Made by a program: the position numbers and the translations under genes. A DNA stretch of 13,455 nucleotides from Thermus sp. JCM 17653 (GTDB taxonomy: Bacteria > Deinococcota > Deinococci > Deinococcales > Thermaceae), in contig BBBN01000017.1 in assembly GCA_001311585.1 (NCBI GenBank), positions 1 to 13,455 of the forward strand, in the 5' to 3' direction. Of this stretch, positions 1-7,667 are shown in pieces; within the stretch, counting starts at the first letter, position 1; every line of letters begins with the position of its first letter. The notes below the pieces were generated by a model. That model was not told where the DNA came from. It saw only the letters and a list, made by a program, of their open reading frames with translations, and did no database searches.

Positions 1-1160
1 TGCTCGGCGAGGCGGCCCTTCTGCCTCAGGGCCGCGGGGTCCTGCACCTTCTCCGGGGGGATCTCCCGTTGGGCAGGGCGAGCTCGTCCCCGTAGTACCA
101 GGTGGGGGTACCCCTTAAGGTGAAGAGGAGCATGGCCGCAACCCGGGCCCCCCTCTCCCCCAGGCGGGAGGCGAGGCGGGGCTGGTCGTGGTTGCCGAGG
201 ACCCAGTTGGGCCAGTCCCAGGGAGTGAGGAGGCTCTCGTACTCCTCCACGATGCGGGCCAGGTTCTCGGGCCGCCAGTCGGGAAGCCCCCGGAAGATGA
301 GGTGGAAGTTGAAGGCAGGTGGCACCCCGCTTGGTAATAGCGCACCAGCTGGGAAAAGGGAGGTAGATCTCCCCCACCATCACCCGCTCCCTCCCGGGCT
401 CGGAGAACTCGTCCAGGACCTGGCGCATCTCCCGCACGTAGGCGTAGGTCTCGGGCTGGTCCTCGGTGAAGACGTGGAGGTGGCGGCCCCGGTCCCACAT
501 CCCCGGGCGCCATTCGGGGTTGCCGGGCTCGTCCCGCAAGAGCAGGTCCTCCGCCAAAAGCCAGAGCACGTCCACCCGGAAGCCGTCCACCCCCCGCCTA
601 AGCCAGAAGCGCATGACCTCCTTGATGGCCTCCCGCACCTCGGGGTTGCGCCAGTTGAGGTCGGGCTGCTCGGGGAGGAACTGGTGCAGGTAGTACTGGC
701 CCGTCCTCTCGTCCAGGGTCCAGGCGGGGCCGCCGAAGAAGCTCTGCCAGTTGTTGGGGGGACCACCATCGGGAGCGGGGTCTTTCCAGATGTACCAGTC
801 CCGCTTGGGGCTATTGCGGGAGGCGCGGGACTCCAAAAACCAGGGGTGCTGGTCCGAGGTGTGGTTCGGCACCAGGTCCACGAGGACCCTAAGCCCCAGG
901 GCGTGGGCCTCCCCTAGGAGGCGGTCAAAGTCCTGAAGGGTCCCGAAGACGGGGTCCACGTCGCAGTAGTCGGCCACGTCGTAGCCGAAGTCCTTCATGG
1001 GGCTCTTGTAGAAGGGGGAAAGCCAAAGGGCGTCCACCCCCAAGGACTTGAGGTAGGGAAGCCGCCTGCGCACGCCCTCCAGGTCCCCCACCCCGTCCCC
1101 GTTGGTGTCCTGGAAGCTCCGGGGGTAGACCTGGTAGATGACCGCTTCTTTCCACCACAT
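1..1160 (-). CDS. GH13 alpha-glucosidase (partial at left edge, three frameshifts)
   Basis: Glycoside hydrolase of family GH13, alpha-glucosidase/oligo-1,6-glucosidase type, expected to release glucose from alpha-glucosides in the cytoplasm. It starts MWWKEAVIYQVYPRSFQDTN. Visible GH13 regions: region I DLVPNHTS (Asp95, His100); region II GFRVDVLW (nucleophile Asp197); region III VGEIY (acid/base Glu264); region IV GNHDQPR (Asp326 after repair). About 387 of an expected 530 or so codons are visible. Three single-base deletions lie near 358 (should read ctccccttttcc), 315 (ctgcccttcaac) and 66 (aacggggagatc). Together they restore the frame, so the frame from 1160 is open to the edge, but residues about 268-365 as read are wrong and lack region IV. 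No Shine-Dalgarno is seen; a -10 lies 6 nt ahead of the ATG, suggesting a leaderless mRNA. The family is certain; the exact substrate is inferred from similarity to Thermus alpha-glucosidases as I remember them. Confidence 0.92.
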   Translation of the reverse strand, partial: MWWKEAVIYQVYPRSFQDTNGDGVGDLEGVRRRLPYLKSLGVDALWLSPFYKSPMKDFGYDVADYCDVDPVFGTLQDFDRLLGEAHALGLRVLVDLVPNHTSDQHPWFLESRASRNSPKRDWYIWKDPAPDGGPPNNWQSFFGGPAWTLDERTGQYYLHQFLPEQPDLNWRNPEVREAIKEVMRFWLRRGVDGFRVDVLWLLAEDLLLRDEPGNPEWRPGMWDRGRHLHVFTEDQPETYAYVREMRQVLDEFSEPGRERVMVGEIYLPFPSWCAITKRGATCLQLPPHLPGASRLAAREPGPHRGGVREPPHSLGLAQLGPRQPRPAPPRLPPGGEGGPGCGHAPLHLKGYPHLVLRGRARPAQREIPPEKVQDPAALRQKGRLAE

Positions 1161-1262
1161 GGCCTCAGTTTACACCCGGACCTGGAAGCTCTTCCACAAG
1201 CGGCAAGCGGGGAACCGCCCGCCCCTCCGCCACCTCCCTTGTAGTGGCGGTAAACCCCGGGC
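1161..1262. other. Intergenic region between ttuA and the GH13 gene
   Basis: These 102 bases hold the GH13 promoter and an inverted repeat: CCGCCAC at 1227-1233 and GTGGCGG at 1244-1250 with a 10-nt loop, just after the ttuA stop. No T-run follows it on the minus strand, so it is a 3'-end hairpin or weak terminator at best. Some read-through from ttuA into the GH13 gene is possible. Confidence 0.4.
1167..1172 (-). promoter_or_regulatory. -10 element of the GH13 gene (leaderless)
   Basis: TAAACT fits the TAnnnT consensus and ends 6 nt before the ATG at 1160 (spacer gaggcc), so transcription probably starts at or next to the start codon. A weak -35 candidate, TGGAAG at 1191-1196, lies 18 nt upstream. 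No Shine-Dalgarno is present. The same spacing occurs at acuB. Confidence 0.5.
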
Positions 1263-2225
1263 CTAACCTCCACGAACGGGCTCCACCCGCGGCCGGAAGA
1301 CGGCCTCCTCGGGCAAGAGCCGCCGCCTCTTGGCCCGGCGGTAGACGGCGTCCCACATGCGGCAGAAGGAACAGACCGCCCCCGTGGTGGGGTAGCCACA
1401 CCGCTCGCACTCCCTCAGGGCCACCCCCTCCCCGGCCTCTAGACGGGGCTTGATCTTCTCCAGGAAGCCCTCGAGGAAGCGAAGCTTGGCCCCGGGCATG
1501 GACCGCTCCACCAGGTTCAGGGCCTCCTTGTAGAGGAGGCTCTTGGCCCCTTTGGCGTTGGGGCACTCCTCGTGGAGGTAGCGGATGCCCCTCAGGAGGG
1601 TGTAGGAAAGGACCTCCCTTTCGCTAAAGCGGTAGAAGGGCTTGACCCGGGCGGCGAGGCCGGGCTTTTCCGGAAGCACGGGCCCTGGCGGGAAAGGGTC
1701 TCCTCCTGGGGGTTTAAGAGGTTCCCGAAGAGGACGGCGGCCTCGTCGTCCAGGTTGTGCCCCGTGGCCACCGCGCGGAAGCCCTCCTCCACCGCCACCT
1801 GGTTGAGGATGTAGCGCTTGGAGAGGCCGCAGGCGGAGCAGGCCACCCGCCCGGAAAGCCGGGAAAGCTCCGGGACCCCGAAGCCGTAGGCCTCCTCCAG
1901 GTCCACCACCCATAGCTCCAGGCCCCTTTCCTTGGCGAAGGCCTGGGTGACCTCGAGGCTCCTCTCCGAGTACTCCCCGATGCGAGATGGATGTGGAGCC
2001 CCACCGCCTGGTAGCCCAAACGGTGGAGCACGTCCCAAAGGGCCAGGGAGTCCTTCCCCCCCGAGACCGCCACCAGAACCCTTTCCCCAGGAGGAGCATC
2101 CGGTGGCGGCGGATGGCCCTATCCGTCTCCTTGACGAACCAGTCCAGGTAGTGCTCCCGGCATAGGGCGAGCCCCCGGGACTTCATCTCCACCTGGGCCT
2201 TTTTCCCGCAGACCTTGCAGACCAC
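1263..2225 (-). CDS. ttuA: tRNA 5-methyluridine(54) 2-sulfurtransferase TtuA (three frameshifts)
   Basis: TtuA adenylates C2 of 5-methyluridine 54 in tRNA and transfers sulfur delivered by TtuB, making s2T54, which stabilises tRNA at high temperature. The GTG start lies one base after the ttuB stop. Restoring one base near 2090 (ctcctccctgggg), 1984 (ctcggcatcgggg) and 1683 (cagggccccgtg) gives 321 aa, the T. thermophilus length as I recall it. Seen then: an N-terminal zinc knuckle (CKVC, later CREH); PP-loop SGGKDS (55-60); Cys130 and Cys133 (CSAC) and Cys222 (EECP), the [4Fe-4S] ligands of the family at the same numbers; GHNLDDEA; and a C-terminal zinc knuckle CERC/CSFC. As read, the frame stays open for 320 aa because the three deletions cancel, but residues about 46-182 are out of frame and lack the PP-loop and Cys130/133. 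Identity is very secure. Confidence 0.96.
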   Translation of the reverse strand: MVCKVCGKKAQVEMKSRGLALCREHYLDWFVKETDRAIRRHRMLLLGKGFWWRSRGGRTPWPFGTCSTVWATRRWGSTSISHRGVLGEEPRGHPGLRQGKGPGAMGGGPGGGLRLRGPGAFPAFRAGGLLRLRPLQALHPQPGGGGGGLPRGGHGAQPGRRGRRPLREPLKPPGGDPFPPGPVLPEKPGLAARVKPFYRFSEREVLSYTLLRGIRYLHEECPNAKGAKSLLYKEALNLVERSMPGAKLRFLEGFLEKIKPRLEAGEGVALRECERCGYPTTGAVCSFCRMWDAVYRRAKRRRLLPEEAVFRPRVEPVRGG

Positions 2226-2226
2226 G

Positions 2227-2424
2227 CTACCCCCCCGAGATGGCGGAGAGAACCTCCAGGGTGTCCTCCTCGCGCACCTCCTCCTCCAGGGTGAGGAGCT
2301 CCTCGCCCCGCACCGCCACCACGGTCTCCGGGTTCAGGCCGAGCTCCTCCAGGACCTCCTTGAGGGGCCGGTTCCCCTTGACCTCCACCTCCTTGCGCTC
2401 GGGCAGGCGCAGAACGACCCTCAC
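2227..2424 (-). CDS. ttuB: Ubiquitin-like sulfur carrier protein TtuB
   Basis: Small beta-grasp (ThiS/MoaD/ubiquitin-like) protein of 65 aa ending ISGG. The C-terminal Gly-Gly is adenylated and thiocarboxylated (in Thermus by TtuC, with a cysteine desulfurase and rhodanese), then donates sulfur to TtuA for tRNA thiolation. In T. thermophilus TtuB is also conjugated to protein lysines. The sequence starts MRVVLRLPER from GTG; the hydrophobic core pattern and acidic residues (GEELLTLEEE) fit the family, and the length equals the Thermus protein as I recall it. It lies 4 nt after the acuC stop and 1 nt before ttuA, so translation is probably coupled. There is no frameshift. A MoaD paralogue is unlikely given the direct pairing with TtuA. 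Confidence 0.95.
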   Translation of the reverse strand: MRVVLRLPERKEVEVKGNRPLKEVLEELGLNPETVVAVRGEELLTLEEEVREEDTLEVLSAISGG

Positions 2425-2428
2425 CCCG

Positions 2429-3556
2429 CTAGTGTAGCAGGTGGGGGGCCACGAGCTCCGTGAGGCGCTGCAAGGTCAGGCGGTTCCGCTTTTCTATCTC
2501 GCCTCTCCTCGGGATCTCCGGGTAGGCCCCCTCGGGGTCGTGGAGGGTGGGGGTGAGGGGCTTCCCGAGCCTTCCCTCCCACCCTTTCCGCCACCCCTCG
2601 GGAAGGCGCTCGGGCAGGGGAAGGCCGTGGAAGAGGTGGTAGAGGAGGGCCCAGACCCTCACCGCCCCGTCCAGGCTGTACCCGCCCCCTAAGGTGACGA
2701 GGACCCTTCCCCCGGCGTAAGCCTCGGCGTACTCCAGGACCAGGCGGAAAAGCCTTTCGTAGGCCCGGGTGGTGAGGAGGAGGTCGGCCAAGGGGTCCAG
2801 GTGGTGGGCGTCCGCCCCCGCCTGCACCACGAGGACGTCGGGGCGGAAGGCCTTTAGGGCCCAGGGGACCAGGGCCTCAAAGACCTCCAGGTAGCTTGCG
2901 TCCTCGGTGAAAGGCTCCAGGGGGAGGTTGAGCTTTTTCCCCAGGCCTTCGCCCCGGCCCATCTCGTGGACGTGCCCGGTCCCCGGGAAGAGGTAGCGTC
3001 CCGACTCGTGGAGGCTTAGGGTGAGGACCTCCTTCTCCTCGTAGTGGATCCACTGGACCCCGTCCCCGTGGTGGACGTCTATGTCCAGGTAGGCCACGCG
3101 AAGCCCGGAGCGGGTGAGGTGGCGGATGGCCACGGAGAGGTCGTTGTAGACGCAAAACCCCGAGGCGCGGTCGTACTGGGCGTGGTGCAGGCCGCCCCCA
3201 AGCTGCAAGACCCGCCTCTCCCCCGAAAGAATGCGCCGCGCCCCCTCCAAGGTCCCCCCCACCAGGAACCGGGCCGCCCGGTCCATGCCGGGGAAGACGG
3301 GGGTGTCCCCCGTGCCCAGGCCGTAGTGCTCCAGGTCGGGGTAAAGCTCCCCCCGGCTTGCCGCCTCCACCCGCTTCACCAGGCGCTCGGAGTGGACCGT
3401 GAGCACCTCCTCCCTCGAGGCCTCAGGGGGGCTAAGGGGCGCCCGCCACACCCCGAGGGCCTCCAGGAGGGAGGTGAGCATCTCCAGGCGGACGGGGCTG
3501 AAGGGATGGCCGGGCCCGAAGTCGTAGAGGCGGTACTCCTCCCGGTAGATCACCAT
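2429..3556 (-). CDS. acuC: AcuC-type lysine deacetylase family protein
   Basis: Member of the arginase/deacetylase fold (class I HDAC, AcuC). In Bacillus subtilis AcuC deacetylates and so activates acetyl-CoA synthetase; that substrate is only inferred here. The 375-aa protein is intact. Seen: GHPFSPVRL near the N terminus; GGGLHHA with the His124-His125 pair; LDIDVHHGDG with zinc ligands Asp160 and His162; GADAHHLDPL with the third ligand Asp249; and LGGGYS with catalytic Tyr293. I chose the ATG at 3556 (MVIYREEYRL). The frame is open 16 codons further up to 3604, but that stretch only re-reads the acuB end and the family begins at this Met. No Shine-Dalgarno is seen; the start is about 5 nt past the likely acuB stop, suggesting translational coupling. 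An acetylpolyamine amidohydrolase or acetoin-linked role cannot be excluded. Confidence 0.9.
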   Translation of the reverse strand: MVIYREEYRLYDFGPGHPFSPVRLEMLTSLLEALGVWRAPLSPPEASREEVLTVHSERLVKRVEAASRGELYPDLEHYGLGTGDTPVFPGMDRAARFLVGGTLEGARRILSGERRVLQLGGGLHHAQYDRASGFCVYNDLSVAIRHLTRSGLRVAYLDIDVHHGDGVQWIHYEEKEVLTLSLHESGRYLFPGTGHVHEMGRGEGLGKKLNLPLEPFTEDASYLEVFEALVPWALKAFRPDVLVVQAGADAHHLDPLADLLLTTRAYERLFRLVLEYAEAYAGGRVLVTLGGGYSLDGAVRVWALLYHLFHGLPLPERLPEGWRKGWEGRLGKPLTPTLHDPEGAYPEIPRRGEIEKRNRLTLQRLTELVAPHLLH

Positions 3557-3561
3557 GCTTT

Positions 3562-4175
3562 TTAGGCGGCCAGAGGACCGCGAACCCCTCCCGGCGGAGG
3601 GCATCCGCCAGGAGGTGGGTCTCCAGGGTGTTCACCCGCACCACCGCCCGCACGGCCTCCTCCCCCTCGGGGTAGGAGAGGAGGGAGTGGATGTTCACCC
3701 CGCGCCCCGCCAAAAACCCCGTGAGGCGGGCCAGCTCCCCAGGGCGGTCGGGCAGGCGCACCTCGAGGCGGCCCGAGGGCTCCGTGACCCCGGTGAGCCT
3801 GAGGAGGGCGTCCAAGAGGTCAATCCCCGTGACGATGCCCACCAGGGCGCCGTCTTCCAGGACCGGCAGGCACCCGATCTTCCGCTCCCGCATCACCCGG
3901 GCCGCCTCCTCCACGGGGTCTAAGGGGTGGGCGGTGACCACCTCCCGGGTCATCACCTCCCCCACCTGGGTGCACCCGGGGCAGGGGCCCTTGGGGTTCA
4001 GGTGGCTCGTGGCCAGGCGGATGTCCCGGTCGGTGATGATGCCCACGAGCCTCCCCTCCTCCACCACGGGGAGGTGCCGGATCCCCCTTTCCAGAAGGAG
4101 CTTGTAGGCGTCCTCGAGGGTCACCTCGGGCCCCACGGCGAGGACGGGGCTTTTCATCACGTCCCTTACCAGCAT
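3562..4175 (-). CDS. acuB: CBS-CBS-ACT regulatory protein AcuB-like (frameshift at the 3' end)
   Basis: Two CBS domains (about 1-57, MLVRDVMKSP to ITDRDIRLA; about 71-126, VGEVMTREVV to VTGIDLLDAL) and a C-terminal ACT domain (about 135-203, LEVRLPDRPGELARLTGFLA). This is the AcuB layout. CBS pairs usually bind adenosine nucleotides and ACT domains amino acids, so the protein is probably a sensor acting on AcuC or its substrate; that role is inferred. As read, the frame runs to 3432 and overlaps acuC by more than 120 nt, but the extra residues are acuC read out of frame. Restoring one C near 3568 (tggcccgcctaa) ends the protein at LWPA, about 204 aa (B. subtilis AcuB is about 214), 5 nt before acuC. 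A Cys-Pro-Gly-Cys (65-68) sits between the CBS domains. First gene of its unit; the ATG follows a -10 by 6 nt, so it is probably leaderless. Confidence 0.88.
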
Positions 4176-4181
4176 GGGCCC

Positions 4182-4187
4182 AGTATA
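4182..4187 (-). promoter_or_regulatory. -10 element of the acuB-acuC-ttuB-ttuA unit (leaderless)
   Basis: TATACT, a near-consensus -10, ends 6 nt before the acuB ATG (spacer gggccc), which predicts a leaderless transcript. The place where a -35 should be (about 4205-4210, CGGAAG) falls inside the oppF terminator hairpin and is a poor match to TTGACA. Confidence 0.55.
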
Positions 4188-4191
4188 CGGC

Positions 4192-4216
4192 GAAAGGGCC
4201 CCGGCTTCCGGGGCCC
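4192..4216 (-). terminator. Rho-independent terminator of the opp operon
   Basis: Perfect inverted repeat GGGCCCCGG (4196-4204) and CCGGGGCCC (4208-4216) with a 3-nt loop, about 30 nt after the oppF stop. It is followed on the minus strand by TTTC. Stem stability is very high and the T-run is short, which is common in Thermus. Confidence 0.7.
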
Positions 4217-4245
4217 TAACCGCTCGCGCCTTGTTGGGGGTGGTA

Positions 4246-5225
4246 TCAGAGGATATCGTCCCGGATGCAGGCCTTGTAGTGGCCCGGGGCCACCTCCTTG
4301 AGCTCGGGCACGGTGTGGGCGCACTCGGGCAGGGCGTAGCGGCACCGCGTGCGGAAGACGCACCCCGAGGGCGGGTTGATGGGCGAGGGGATGTCCCCCT
4401 CCAGCACGATCCGCTCCCGCTTCACCGTGGGGTCGGGGATGGGCACCGCCGAAAGCAGGGCCTCCGTGTAGGGGTGCTTGGGGTTGCGGTAAAGCTCCCG
4501 GGCAGGGGCCAGCTCCATCACCTTCCCCAGGTACATCACCGCCACCCGGTCCGAGATGTACTCCACCACCGCCAGATCGTGGGCGATGAAAAGCAGGGTA
4601 AGCCCAAGCTCCTCCTTCAGGTCCTGGAGGAGGTTCACCACCTGCGCCTGAATGGACACGTCCAGGGCCGAAACCGGCTCGTCCGCCACGATGAAGTCCG
4701 GGGCCACCGCCAAGGCCCGGGCGATCCCGATCCTCTGCCGCTGCCCTCCGGAAAACTCGTGGGGATAACGGCGCATGTGGTCCGGGGATAGCCCCACGAG
4801 CTTGAGAAGCTCCGCCACCCTCTCCGCCCGCTCCTGGGGTGTCTTACCGATCCCGTGGATGATGAGGGGTTCGGCGATGATGTCCCCCACCGTCATCCGC
4901 GGGTTCAGGGAGCTGAAGGGGTCCTGGAAGATGATCTGCATCCGCCGCCGGAAAGGCCTCAGGGCGTTCTTGGGGATATCCGTGATGTCCTGCCCCTCAA
5001 AAAGGATCCGGCCCCCCGTGGGCTCAATGAGGCGAAGAAGGGTCCGGCCCACCGTGGTCTTCCCGCTTCCCGACTCCCCCACCAGCCCCAGAACCTCACC
5101 CCTCTTGATGGCGAAGGAAACCCCGTCCACCGCCTTGACGCTGGCCACCACCCGGGAAAGCACCCCCCCGCGGATGGGAAAGTGCTTCTTAAGGTCCTTG
5201 ACCTCCACAAGAACCCCGTTCCCCT

Positions 5226-5229
<4 letters not shown>
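4246..5229 (-). CDS. oppF: Opp/Dpp-type ABC importer ATPase OppF
   Basis: Second ATPase of the importer; it binds the cytoplasmic face of the OppB-OppC channel with OppD and powers uptake by ATP hydrolysis. 327 aa, intact. Seen: Walker A GESGSGKT (51-58); Q-loop near IIFQDP (99-104); signature SGGQRQR (160-166); Walker B FIVADEP (179-185) with Glu184; D-loop SALD; and the switch His in IAHDL. The C-terminal oligopeptide/dipeptide-transporter domain carries the cysteine pattern of the family (Cys290, 296, 303, 321; SGCVFRTRC), reported in relatives to bind an Fe-S cluster or metal. The start overlaps the oppD stop as ATGA. It is the last gene of the operon, followed by a terminator. Confidence 0.95.
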
Positions 5230-6243
<1,014 letters not shown>

Positions 6244-6248
6244 GTGCA

Positions 6249-6254
6249 CTCCTT
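6249..6254 (-). promoter_or_regulatory. Shine-Dalgarno of oppD
   Basis: AAGGAG 5 nt before the ATG at 6243. It decides the start over the in-frame GTG at 6261, which lies upstream of this site. Confidence 0.7.
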
Positions 6255-6282
6255 CGGGCACTGCCCCAACGACACCTCACCC

Positions 6283-6311
6283 GTTATACGCCATACCCGG
6301 TCAAAAGAGAA
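6283..6311 (-). promoter_or_regulatory. Possible internal promoter ahead of oppD
   Basis: The 72-nt gap between oppC and oppD is the longest inside the operon and is AT-richer than its surroundings. It holds TATAAC (6283-6288) with TTCTCT 17 nt upstream (6306-6311), a poor -35. TTGACC at 6299-6304 is a better hexamer but only 10 nt away. Weak evidence. Confidence 0.25.
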
Positions 6312-6315
6312 GGGC

Positions 6316-7661
6316 CTAGGTCCTTCGTCTGGGGTCCAAGGCGTCCCTCAGGCCATCGCCCAGGAAGTTCCAGGAAAGCACCGAGAGGAAGATGAAAAAC
6401 CCCGGCCAAAGCACCCAGGGACGGTCGGTGAAGGAGGCGAAGCCGCCCTGCTGCGCCGCCTGCAGGAGAAGCCCCCAGCTGGTGTAGGGCTCCGTCACCC
6501 CCAGGCCCAGGAAGGAAAGCCCGCTTTCCCCCAGGATAAAGCCCGGGATGGTGAGGGAAAGGCTCACGATCACGTAGCTGGCCGTGGCGGGAAGCACATG
6601 CCGGGCGATGATGCGCCCGTCCGAGGCCCCCAGGGCCCGGGCCGCCTGCACGTAGTCCATCTCCCTCACGGAAAGCACGATCCCCCGCACCACCCGGGCG
6701 AGCCCTCCCCAGCCGATGAAGCCCAAAAGCCCCACCACCAGGTAGAAGGTGAGGAGGGGATCGATGTTGGTGGGGAAGACCGCCCGCAAGGAGATGAGGA
6801 GGAAAAGGGAAGGGATGGCGGCGATGATCTCCACCGTGCGCATGATGAGGTCATCGGGGTCCAGGCGGATGGGCTCCCGGAAGAGCCTATAGAGGATGGC
6901 CCCCGCCGCCAGGGCCCCGAGGAAGACCACCAGGAAGTCCAGCCCCCGGGAGAAAGGGTCATCGCCGGGGCTTAGGCGGGCAAAGGAGAAGGCGAGGAAG
7001 AAGGCCGAAGCGGCCACCCCGAGCCAGAGGAGGAGGGCCAGGGGCCCAGAAGAAGGCCCAGGCCCCGCCACCGGGAAGGAGGCAGGGAAAGGGCGAAGGG
7101 GCGCCCCGAGAAATACCCGGCGATCCCTCCCAAAAGAAGCCCCAGGGCGAAGGAGACCAGGGCCGAGAGGATGCCGATGGTCAGGGACACCTGGCCCCCA
7201 TAGACCACCCGGCTAAAGAGGTCGCGGCCGAAGTTATCGGTGCCCATCAGGAAGATCTTCCCCGGGGGGTCCACCCCGAAGAGGCGGAGGTCGGAGCGGA
7301 AGACCTTGAAAACGGTGTAGGGTTGGTCCGGAGTGCGCACGAAGAAGCGGAGGTAAAACTTGCCCTGGCTCGGGTCTTCTTCGTAGCGGGGCTGCAAGGA
7401 CACGGGGTCAATGCTCCGCTTGGTGGCGTAGACGAAGGGGCGGGTGAGCCTTCCCGTTTCCGGGTCTATGAGGTGGATGCGGGTGGGCGGGTGGTGGCCC
7501 TTGGGAGGGTAGAGCTCGTAGTGGTTGGGATCGTAGGGGCTGAAAAACCCAGCGAAGGCCGCCATCAGGTAAAGCCCCAAGAGGATGCGCCCACCCCACA
7601 CCGCCAGGCGGTGCTTGCGGAAGCGGTGCAAGACGGGGTTCGTACGGGTAACGGTTCCCAT
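6316..7661 (-). CDS. oppC: Opp/Dpp-type ABC importer permease OppC, long form (one frameshift)
   Basis: Inner-membrane permease pairing with OppB. The ATG at 7661 is 6 nt after the oppB stop. Two open pieces (7661 to about 7045, then to 6316) join by one restored base, most simply in the four-base run at 7041-7044 (ggc ccc ctg gcc). Repaired length is 448 aa against about 300 for E. coli OppC. Seen: N-terminal RKHRLAVWGG and TM1 (about 22-41); the family motif GTDNFGRDLFSR (140-151); the EAA-type loop DYVQAARALGAS; and the typical C-terminal ESGLSFLGLG and NFLGDGLRDALDPR. Extra material lies in two places: about 90 residues (46-138) between TM1 and GTD, and about 80 residues (188-270) with two additional hydrophobic segments after GYFSG. 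The exact frameshift point between 7040 and 7110 is uncertain, because this part of the protein is poorly conserved. Confidence 0.9.
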
Positions 7662-7667
7662 AGCCCC

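Noticed and set aside
1218..1250. Rho-independent terminator after ttuA
   Set aside because: The 7-bp stem is real but no T-run follows it on the minus strand, so I list it only as a hairpin within the intergenic region.
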